Assembly (NCBI GenBank): GCA_037355855.1
Contig: CM074761.1
Span: forward strand, 558,001-622,000
From: Pseudo-nitzschia pungens
Taxonomy: Eukaryota > Bacillariophyta > Bacillariophyceae > Bacillariales > Bacillariaceae
Direction: 5' to 3'
Length of the DNA stretch: 64,000 nt
Part shown: one piece after another, positions 45,108-55,400 of the stretch
Layout: every line of letters starts with the position of its first letter
Position numbering within the stretch: position 1 is the first letter of the stretch
Notes under the pieces: generated by a model
Seen by the model: the letters and a program-made list of their open reading frames with translations, nothing else
Databases searched by the model: none
What the model was told of the DNA's origin: nothing
Program-made: the position numbers and the translations under genes

Positions 45108-45368
45108 TCACTTCGTCGGGGGTTTCTTGGTGACGGACTGCTCGATCGTGACCGCCGCAACGGCATTGCGGAGTCGCTCGATCTCGTCCTGCAGCTCGTC
45201 AAGTTCACTCCGCAACGCTCGGATCTCCTTTCGGACAGTGGGAGGGTTGGCGCTTCCTTCCCCTCGCAATCGTGGTCCCGTCCCACACTCCGCAGCCTGC
45301 TGGGCGTGCACCACAAAGAATTCGTGAGACGCAAATGAATCGTAGTGCCGATAGATAGATCCCGATCA
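45108..45368 (-). pseudogene. Possible gene fragment with coiled coil
   Basis: A minus-strand frame of 86 codons has no ATG and ends at 45108. It reads HYDSFASHEFFVVHAQQAAE, a Gly/Pro linker, then the coiled-coil VRKEIRALRSELDELQDEIE and a Lys/Pro tail. A stop lies just upstream and no convincing acceptor or first exon was found. Its composition is much more protein-like than the surrounding repeats. It may be the last exon of a lost gene. Function unknown. Confidence 0.3.
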
Positions 45369-45664
45369 ATCACCGCAAGGACCACCTCCGGATGTCAAAG
45401 GTGACGCTCGGAGGCTTGCTGCAACATATTTCCATCGATTTATGGTGCGGCCAAGAGGACTCTCTTGTCGCGTTTCGGTTCCTCCGGGGCGTGAGAATAG
45501 TCTTCACGAAAACAACAGAGCGATCGTTTCGGAATTTCTCGGGTACGTATCGCAAGGCACGCCAACGCCTGTGCACCTCCCAAATCAATCGCCGACACAA
45601 TTCTAACACCAACACGACAAAAGGACTTGATCGAAAATCCAATCGGAGGATGAGTGGGGATTGG

Positions 45665-46802
45665 AGCTTCTACCCAACGAACCCTAGAACAACGAGCAGA
45701 TCGTCCTTGTTGCAGATGGATGGGCTCTGAAATTTTCATTCCATGAACTCCAGAACAATGAGCAGATTGCCCTTGATGCAGTAACACAGAATGGCCAGGC
45801 CATGCAATTTGCGTCCACTGAACTCCAGAACAGTTAGCAGATTGTCCTCACTGCAGTGGCACAGAATGGCTGAGCTCTGAAATATGCATCCTCTAATGAA
45901 CAATGGGCAGATTTTCCTCGTTGCGGTAACACAGGATGGCCAGGCCTTGGAACGTTCACTGATGAACTGCATAACAATCAGCAGATTGTCCTTGCTGTTG
46001 TAACATAGGATGGCTGGGCTCTTTAATTTGCATCGAATGAACTCAGGAACAATGACGATATTGTCTTCGCTGCAGTAACAAAGAATGGCCGGGCCCTATT
46101 GCTTGCGTCGACTCAACTCCTGAAGCATGAGCACATTGTCCTTGCTGCAGTAACAAACCGGAATCTGAAATTTGCGCCAAATGAACTCAATAACAATGAG
46201 CAGATCACCCTTACTGCAGTAACACAGAATGGCCAGGCCTTGAAATTGCGTCGAATGAATTCCAGAACAATCAGCAGATTGTCCTCGCTGCAGTAATTCA
46301 AAAAGGTCAGGCCCTATTGTTTGCGTCGACTGAACTCCTGAATAATGAACAGATTGTCCTTCCTGCAGTGGCACAGAATGGCCGGACTCTGTATTTTGCA
46401 TTTTATGAACTCCAGGACAATAAGCAGATCGCCCTTTCTGCGACACAGAATGACCAGGCACTAGAATTCACATCCTATGACATCCAGAACAATGAGCAGA
46501 TCGTCCTCTCTGCGGTAACAGAGAATGGCTATGCCTTGGAAAGTGCATCATATGAACTCAAGAACAATATTCAGATTGTTCTAGCTGCAGTTGAAGGGTA
46601 CGGTCAGGCCCTGGAATTGGCATCAAATGAAATCAGGAAAAATCAGCAGATCGTCTTCGCTTTCGTAAAACAGGATAGCCTAGCCTTGGAATTGCAACCG
46701 ATGAACTCCAAAGCAAAGATCAGGAGTGGTGAGGGCAACTTCCAGTACTGTGTAATTCATAACGAATCAGATGCAAATGGAACCGCTCGCTCCCTCTGCT
46801 AG
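45665..46802 (+). pseudogene. Decayed DUF4116-type repeat gene
   Basis: Fourteen tandem copies of a roughly 75-bp unit each encode about 25 residues of the pattern NNEQIVLAAVTQNGQALEFA, characteristic of DUF4116 repeats found in large paralogous protist families (function unknown). The first nine or so copies carry in-frame stops (for example TAG in the third copy and TGA just after it) and frame changes. The last five (46317-46802) form an intact frame ending at TAG 46800-46802 after a non-repeat tail (GEGNFQYCVIHNESD). No start codon or N-terminal domain is present. Related scraps lie at 49222-49385. It is best read as a pseudogene; a very short surviving protein cannot be excluded. Confidence 0.75.
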
Positions 46803-49800
46803 AATCTGAATGAAGCCGCAGAAGAACATGTGTCTCTCGCTCGGTTTCTTGAATATTTTGTTGCTGATTTTGTTGAATCCAGAAACAAGGATGGCAATAA
46901 AGAGCACGTAATGGCGCGAGAAAAACGATGTGTTTTCTGGCAAATCCATTTCCATCCGGGCTCCCCGAACGTCCATCCCCGCTTAAAATGATAATAATAA
47001 TGATTTAATGCAAAGCATAGTCCTGTGGTGTCGTGGATGCAGTATTGTACAACATCGATCCTTCGTTGCGATGGACATTGCAAAATGTCGTTCGGGAAAC
47101 GCCAGTTAGAATGCACCGCTTGCACTCCCATGTGCGTATCGCAAGGCACAGCCAAGACTGTGTTCTTCGTAACGAAAATTTCGTCGGTGGCAGACTTGTC
47201 TTCCTTCCGTCGGAAAAAGTCGAGGGCAGGTCCATGCCGGTTCCGTCGTAACGAAACCAAAAGCATCTCCTCGTCGTGCAAAAAGCGACCGGAAAGATAA
47301 TCGAAGGCTCGGACTTAGTTGCTCATTGCCATCTTGAGAACCGCTCTGTCCTGTCTAAATCGCCTTGGTACCAATCCAACGACCTGGGGATTGTTCAGTC
47401 TGTTTTCGACGGTTGCCACGACCAAGTCTCGCTGATTGAGAAATTCCTTGCGAACTTTTCTCAACGCAAAGCCATCCCGAGACCTCGGTTTTGGTGATGA
47501 TAGGAATGTTCGGAATAGGGACAAAGAGGAAAATTTGGGTTTCGCCTTCGTTTGGATTTTCGCCTTCGGTTGCCTCATCTGCTCCGAGTGAACCCTACTC
47601 TTCGCTCGCACTTTCGTCGCTCTAACATCGACAGCCTCCACGTTACTATAAATTCTGGCTGGTGCGCTAGAACTACCATGTCGTTCGGATGGTAACACTA
47701 CGATACTTCCGACTTTTTTTTTTTTCGGCGTCGACGTGCATCTCGTGTGGCTCGCGTGCGACTCGTGGGTCAGCCTAGCAAAGGCCAGCTTCATGAGTAG
47801 GTCCATTGCCCGACTGCTTGTAGTCTTGTGCGAATCGTAATAGCCGTCTACTGCGCTTCGTGCAACTCTGTTGGTACACTCGTAACAGGGGACGCCGTGA
47901 CATCGCAGATCCCTACAGTTCGAGGGCCGGGCAGTGGGAAGCCGGACAGTGGGAATCCCAGCAGTTCAAGCCTCTGGCGTCTTTCCGTTGGCTTCCCTCG
48001 CTCAAGTTGGACAAAACAACACCCTTGACTTTGGGATCTTCGGATCGTTCGACAGACAGGGTGTGTTTGAAGGCAATGCCCCAAGCCTTGAGCTGTCAGA
48101 TAGCTTTCGAATCGGTGGGCGATGCAAATGATCGAGTGTCGATTTCGACAATATCAAGGATACTGTTTCTAGATCCTGTCGAGTTGCCATTGTGGAATCA
48201 GTACTTTCTGTAGCGGCTTGAAAAACGGATTAGATTCTATGCTTTCCAATTCTATCGCGTTGTACGTCCAGGCTACGCTTGCTGAGCTTGTCCCCTTGAC
48301 TCGACTTAGTTGTTTTTAAAGTTGTAGGCTTCTCTTCTGTCAGGGCATAAATATTATCCTCTTGCTACCGCTGCAGCTCTTTCTTTGCGAGGGCAGGACA
48401 GGGAATCGAAGACCTGAAGAGCGCCAGCGTCCATGCCTACACACTTAAAAGAACCGTCTGATGGATGTGAAAGAGCATGACAGGGTCTTCGTCGCTTCAC
48501 CCTCGGAGGAGCCAGGTGCTTGCAGGGTCGTTGTAGGTGGCGTTCTGCGAGAACTTCAAGGAATTGAGCTAGATCGAGAGGTTTTTGATGGGGTGGCACT
48601 CGATATCAAATTCCGTGCAGATTTCGGTCAGTTCCTTGACGGCGTCGATTCCAATAATGAAACCCCCCTCCCCCCGGACTAATCCCTACGCGAAGGAGAC
48701 CCCGTGCAAAACAAAAAGGGTGTCGAGCTTCTCGTGTGCAGCAACAGCAGCGGCTTCGGCGGAAAGGCCCTCCTACAAGCAGGGTCAGTCCTTGAGCGGC
48801 TCGGCAGTACAGTCGTGGCGTAATTGAAACGAAACAGTGGCGTAAGAAAAACGATATCAATAACAACCCCCCCCCCCCCGGACCGACCCTGGCGCGAAGG
48901 AGATCCCTTGGCGAGGGAGAACTCTCCAGAGCGCCGGAAGAAGTCGCATCAATGAAAATAGACTTTGCTGGCTACAACCTGATCAGGACGTGCTTTCCTG
49001 TCTACTGGAATTCTTTCACTGGCTTCGTCACTCAAAGAAGGGGGAGAAGTCCAGCACAAGTGGTCTTCAACAGTCCTGATCTTAAGGGAACCTCTTGGTT
49101 TCTGTCCTCCGTTCTCCTTTTGCTCTTCGTTCGGAGGACGTGTGAATTTACAGAAGAATGCATTCAATACAGTGACGTACTGGCACGTACCGTACTTTGT
49201 CACCCCCAAGACTACGTTTCTCGTGGCATCCGATGAACTAATAAAAATGGGCAGATCGTACTCGCTGCAGTAACATAAGGGGGCGGGCCCTGGACTTATG
49301 AACTCCAGAACAATAAGCAGATTGATATATTCGTCCCTCTATGAACTCAAAAAAACGTGCAGATCGTACTCGCTTCAGTAACATAGGATATCTTCCCCGA
49401 TCTCCCAACCCCGCTTAAAACAAAGTGTAATCATAACGATATTACTGCAAACCATGGTCCTTTGTTTTTGCGGATGCAGCATTGTTCCACACCGACCGTT
49501 CGTTGCGATGGATATTGCAGGATTTCGTTGGGAAAACATCAGTCGAGACGCTGCAACCAAACCAGGCCGCCATGATTATGTGGTGACCCTGCCCTCTGCC
49601 AAAGTTCACCCCGATGCGAATGACTCCGTTACACGTCACCCGAAGGGGAATGCCAGCCAGCTCCTCCTCCATTTTCTGTTCTGTCTTTACGGCGCGGCGC
49701 GATCTCCCGAGAACAACGCCCTCAATCAACATCCGATCGCATGGCATCGTTGCGCTCTTGCAATTGATGTTGGGTTGCTCTTAGGTTGCTTTACTTTCGT

Positions 49801-51692
49801 TTGTATGCGAGGTCTTTCGCAGTACCGAGATGTCGATGCGAATCATTGCAATGCCGAGAACACTGTGGGTGCTTATGGTTGCGATTGGATGCCATTCGGA
49901 GAGGCATTGCGTGTATACAATAGACAGAAATTTTATCTCCCGATTTGAAGAAGAAAGGGAGAGATGTAGAAGGACAGATCTGACTACCAATCGTTTGCTG
50001 TCGCCGTGGTTGGAGCCGAGCATACTGTATCGGCATTCAGTAGTCGCCGTCCCCGTCCTCGTCGGAAATCTCGCTTTTTTGCCGTGTAAATTGTACGAAT
50101 CGCCTACCATACGGAACGAACCGCTCACGGCACGGGAGATCGGCTTCGGCGCCTCGTCCTCATTCCATTCCTATTCCTCCCCACACTTACCGCAACGATT
50201 ATGTTTGATGCAATTCTTGCGCGTTCCGTTCCACCGTTATTGCCCGATTCGTCGTCCGACAATCGATCCAGTTCGGTGGTGGATATGAATACATTGCTTT
50301 GCGTTGAGTTGTCTTCTTTCCGGTGGATTGTTGAGTTGAGTTGGGTTGAGTTACGACGAGTTGTTTGTTTGATTCGGCGCATGACATGCGTGGTGCAGCA
50401 CGGGAGAGAAGAGCAAGCCTTTGTTTTGAAGGCATTGACGGTTTGACCGTAAGCGTGAATCATCTGACAATGCACGAAAGAGTTAAGGGTTGGATTCTGG
50501 TGTGGTGTCGTATGGAATGGAGTGGCGATGAGATGGGATCGATTTCTTGCATGTCAACCCATCACACGTCGGAGAGCACAGCACAGCCTCGTCGTCCATT
50601 CTAGGCCACAAGGCTTTAACAGTAGGCACATTAAATGCCCAAGTCCACCGTAAGATAAATCCTCTATCATTTTAAGTCGCGGACGGAACTGGAGGTACGA
50701 GTAGTTTCTGACGTGCTGTATGCACGACTTTCACCTTTGAACTTCGATGAGAGCTTCTTCCAACTGTTCTTCTCCTCCTTTTTGATCGCGATCAAAACGA
50801 GACATGATCTCATGGCTCTCGTGCATCTTCGCACCTTTCCATTCGAGAAAAACAGGTACCACAAATTGTAGTTGCTTTCACAAGGAAGTCCCCCTCGTCC
50901 AAGTGAAGTAAGTGTTTACCAGGAGGAAAATCATTCCTCGTATTTGCCTGCTGGACCTTTGGTGTGACAAGAAGAAAGCTTGACAGTTTTATGTTGTCGA
51001 ATGAATCCTCCAGCACTTCTTCTCTGATTTCCTTCGTGGTATCCCTTGACTATAGGTGATAGTCTTTCTTGTGAGCTTGTTGAAGGGCTGGATAAGACTT
51101 GCGTGCTCTGTCGATTTTCTGCTTCCGCGTGAAGATCTTCTCGTCAACGTGACCCCTGTCGTCAACCACGTTCGTACTTGCTGCAAGAATGAATGAATGA
51201 AGACAGTTCATCATGTTCGATGGATTTTTCTACCCGAACCGAAGCACGAGTTGACACCCATGTTAGTACTTAGGCCTCGGAAGGTAAAAGACCATTCAGC
51301 TACCTGCTTAAATGTTTTGTCCGTCATAAAAAGTCATGATCAGTTGCTTGTATCCTGCCTCTCACTAATTTGATAATAGATTATGATCCCAACCGGTGTC
51401 GTCGGTATTTTACAGTTTGGGCATAAGTGAAAATAAGAACTGGAGTATGATAGAAGATAAGGTACAGATACCGTAGCGGTGGACTTCCGTATGAATCGAT
51501 TATCGATTCCCGTCTCGGCAACACAACGCTCGTCGCAAACTGCATTTTTCTCTCTTTTTCTCTCTCTAGGAGGCGAAGGCAAAGTAAGCAATAGGCTAGG
51601 CTCCAACCGTCAATTACTTACACTAAAAGTGCACTCAGGACTGTAACAAATTTTCTAGCCAAGTATAGCAATAAGAAAACACCGAACTCAAG
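46803..51692. repeat. Gene-poor accessory region with duplicated gene fragments
   Basis: About 4.9 kb with no intact gene. Segments at 46976-47110 and 49412-49560 are diverged duplicates. Read on the minus strand, both end in related peptides (CNVHRNEGSMLYNTAS and CNIHRNERSVWNNAAS) before a stop. CGTATCGCAAGGCAC at 47131 recurs at 45547. A block at 48345-48410 resembles 42795-42865. DUF4116 scraps lie at 49222-49385. Poly-C runs occur near 48662 and 48866. From 50000 to 51690 I see only weak short frames. Confidence 0.5.
49222..49385 (+). pseudogene. DUF4116 repeat fragments
   Basis: Two broken repeat units (GGGCAGATCGTACTCGCTGC and GTGCAGATCGTACTCGCTTC) with CTATGAACTC linkers and stop codons, clearly related to the array at 45665-46802. 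Too short and broken to be functional. Confidence 0.7.
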
Positions 51693-52175
51693 ATGGATAT
51701 GGTATATTTTATGAACCAGAACAAGAAGAAGGAGGCGACCAAACAAAAAGAACGAGACGACAAGGCGAAATTGAAGGATGTCAACATGGCCGCGCCGAGC
51801 TTCGACCGAAAGATTTTGAACGACCAACATCAACGAGAGAAAGAGGCCAGGGCCAAGGAGCGAGCGCAACCAAAGGAAAACGCAAAATTCGACATGGCGG
51901 TGAGTGGAACAGTTGAAACTGAAACAGGCAGAGAGCGATGCCGGAAGTGCTTTCCAAACAATCATGGATGACCCATTCATTGCGGTGGTTCAAACGATGT
52001 GCCGTCCCGGCTTCATATCGTTGCAGTGTGTCGATATCCCTCAGAGTTGTACCCAGAGTACGACGAATTCAATCCGAAACCTGACGATTTTTTTTTCGAC
52101 CTCATACAAATGTTGTATTTGTTCCTTTCTAGAATGCACTATTTGGAACCAAGTGATGACGGGCAAAAAGTTTAG
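51693..52175 (+). CDS. Small Lys/Glu-rich protein, unknown
   Basis: The model has two exons. Exon 51693-51899 encodes MDMVYFMNQNKKKEATKQKE, a charged stretch and KENAKFDMA, ending at a perfect GTGAGT donor. The best continuation is 52047-52175, after CCTCAGAG, in phase 0: LYPEYDEFNPKPDDFFFD, then LIQMLYLFLSRMHYLEPSDD and a stop. That gives 111 residues with a basic-acidic helix and a short hydrophobic C-terminal part. An alternative acceptor at 51927 would make only a 28-bp intron, followed by AESDAGSAFQTIMDDPFIAV in the next frame. No family is recognised. It is convergent with the following minus-strand gene, 227 bp between stops. Confidence 0.4.
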
Positions 52176-52402
52176 AGTGCGATTTTCGAAAAGAAGTGAT
52201 CTCGTAGATGTCACGTGAGTCATGTGAACTTCATGATTGAAACAACAAGAAATGTTTCTTTATTCATTATAAAGTCTATTGTATTACAATTAACATTACT
52301 ACATGAGAAATAGCAAACGCATTGTGCAAGCCGCACTACGCAGTTCTCTTTGATTTTGAATCGTTTTCGAACTTTTTAACGCAAAAGGAGAGCCCCCGGA
52401 TT

Positions 52403-55400
52403 TCAGATTTCTTTATTCGAATCCGGTGAATTGTAGTATCCAATGTGTTGCGAGGTTGTTTGGGGGTTCCCGTTCGACCAGTTAAGCGGAGAGAACGATT
52501 CCTCCGCCGTGAACGGGTCCGGATTCTGAGAGAAAAGATCTCCCGATGTCTCAATCGTCAAACCATCCGCTTCTTCGCCATCGATTCCAAACGGATCAAA
52601 GACTTCTTGCTGGGGTGGTTTCTTTGGTTTCCTTGCGACATTGGTTGCTTTTGCCCGTTGCATTTCCTTCTCCAGTGACCGCAGCGACTGCGGTGGCTTC
52701 TTGATAATGACCGGGCGGGGTTCCGGGATGGGTTCCGGTGGAATGGGTTCCACAATGCCCCTTTCGGTCGGGTCCGCATCGGATGCGACCGATGCGTCTT
52801 CGATATCGGGATCGCGGTCCAACCACTCATCCGTCTGGTCAAAATTGATCGCCTCGTCGCGCTCGTCGTTGGATGCCGAGCTCGTTGCCCAGATGTCAAA
52901 CACCTGGTTCTCGGTCGATCGTTTGGTCTGTATCGATTCGACGTCGCGTTCGGCCGTCTTTTTGACTTCGAGATTCCTTCGCATTGATTTGGGCGTCGGT
53001 GCGCCCGTGTCTTCAAAGTACCGAATCCTATAATGGTCGTTGTCTCTCGGAGACGGGTTCAGGCGCGGAAGGTTCGTCGTTCCAGCTCTGGGGGTGGTAC
53101 TGATGGAAAGTGCCGGTTTGGTCCGGCGTTCTTCTCCATCCATGTTCGAATCCACGTCTCCTCTGACGGCAACCTCGAGGTGCATCTGTTCGAATTGGGC
53201 AGACAAGATCTTGTCTTCCTTCCTGGAAATGATTCGATCGTCTTCCACGTAAACACTGATTTCTTCGCTGTTGAAGGTGCCATCGGTGCGAGACACGAGA
53301 CTCAAGGACTTGACCGATTCGGACGCGCCCATGGCTCGCGAGGCTGTGTCTCCCCCGCGACTAATGTACGAGTCGTCATCGTAAAACGGAATGTTCTTCG
53401 GTTGGGTGCACTCGTTCGCCAGATCGTCTACCGGCAACAAATGCTTGTTGTGGGAATCTTCCCCCAGGATTTTGTCTTCGTCAATCGAGAGGTCGCCACT
53501 CTTTTTTTCCTCAATCATATCGCTGTACGAATTCGTGGACAGCAGCTCTCCCGCGCTTGCATCGTCGTCATCGCGGACGGCGACGCTACCCTTTCCGGTA
53601 AAGTCTTCGACTTCCTTGTTGGAAGATGCATCCGGTTCGCTCGGTTGGACAGCAACAACAGCGGCGGCGGTCGCAGCAGCAACCGTTGCGGCTCCATGTA
53701 TCGTCGGATCGACAGCGGCTGCAGAAGGCGAGGCCGAACGCGAGGAGGAGGCAGAAGCGGAAGCAGACGCCGAAGAACCTCTTGCTTGCAACGATCGCTT
53801 CTGCCACGATTGCAAAACACTGTTCTTGGTATCGCTCTCCCACGGTTTGTTGCTGTTCAGGCTCAGAGACGACGCACCGATGGAACGCGACGCACTGCGG
53901 GGCGGCGGCGGCGGGGACGGCTGCTCGACCTCGGCGTGTGCCTTCTCGACGTCCTCCCCCCCAATGTCGTCCAGGAGCATGTTTTGAACAACGTCCGTCG
54001 CGGTTTCGTCCACTTCGGACGGTTCTTGTGGGGGGACGACATTCCCCTCCCGTTCAATATCGTCCAGGAGCATGTTTTGAACAACGTCCGTCGCGGTTTC
54101 GTCCACTTCGGACGGTTCTGGTGGGGGGACGACATTCCCCTCTCGTTCAATATCGTCCAGGAGCATGTTCTGAACAACGTCCGTCGCCGTTTCGTCCACT
54201 TCGGACGGTTCTGGTGGGGGGACAACGTCTTCTCGTTCAATATCGTCAATGAGCATGTTTTGAACAACGTCCGTCGCCGTTTCGTCCACTTCGGAATGCT
54301 GCTGCTGGGCCTGTCGTTGTTCGTGGCTTTCACCGAGCCGTTCCAGGGCCGCTTCCGTGAGTTTGGCATCCCGAGACTCCTTCTGGGAATACATCATGGC
54401 CGCAATGGCAGAGGACGAAACGTCCTCGGGCTCGGCACGCTTGGGTGGAGCTGGAGCCGGCGCTGGCGGATCCTCGTTGATTTTTTTGGGGTTCTGGGAA
54501 TACATCATTGAGACGACCGAGAGGGACGAAACGTCGTTTGGCTCGGCACGTCGTTTGGGTTGTTTGGGTTGCTGCTGTTGCTGCTCGTCCTCGCTGCTGC
54601 TGCTGGTTTTCTTCGTGTTGTTTTGAGAAGAAGAAGAATACATCATGGCGACTACCGAGGAGGAAGATACATCGGTGGGCTCGGCAACAACCTTTTTCGG
54701 TTCGTCTTGACTGCTGCTGGGTTTCTTCTTGGTTGGTAGAGACGACGAGTACATCATGGAAACCACCGAGGCAGACGATACAGCGGCGGCGGCGGCAGCT
54801 TTCGCATTGGCATTCGGCTTGGGCTCGTCACTGGTGGTGGTTGCCCGTGGCTGGTCTGCTTTTGTTTCGGGAGCAGACTCCGGCTCCTCGGCAGCATCGA
54901 GTCGTCGCGGCTTGCTTCGTTGTTGCCACGAGGAAATCACGCTGCCCGAGGTTGTGGATGCGGATGCGGATGCGGATGCGGATGCGGTCGTTGCGGTTGC
55001 GGTGGATGCCGTCGCGGTCGACGGTGGTTCGGCACCCTCCTTCGATGCATCCTCCCCGCCGGTTTCCACCCTCCACGACGAATTGTAATAGGACCGCACG
55101 CGCGACGGCGTCTGCGAATGATTGGAAGACCCCGTATTGCTGGAAATGGTCGATATTTCGTCCCCGTAGGATTTTCGGGGCTGCTGGTGCGGCTGCAGTT
55201 TTCGTTCCAGTTTGGAGGGACCGCTGTTGCTAGTATTGTTGTTGTTGTTGTTCCAGGAACCACCGGCTCGGTATCGCTGGCCTCCTCCGCCTCCCATTCT
55301 GGGGGACGACGACGTCAGCGACGACATGGACGATGATCGTACGGCGGTCGGCGTCGTCGTTGCCGTCGGCGTTCCCGGTGGCAGGCTCTGACGGACCCTG

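Noticed and set aside
53033..54511. 492-codon plus-strand frame
   Set aside because: Antisense to the disordered protein, whose repeats keep several frames open; it has no domain and unnatural composition.
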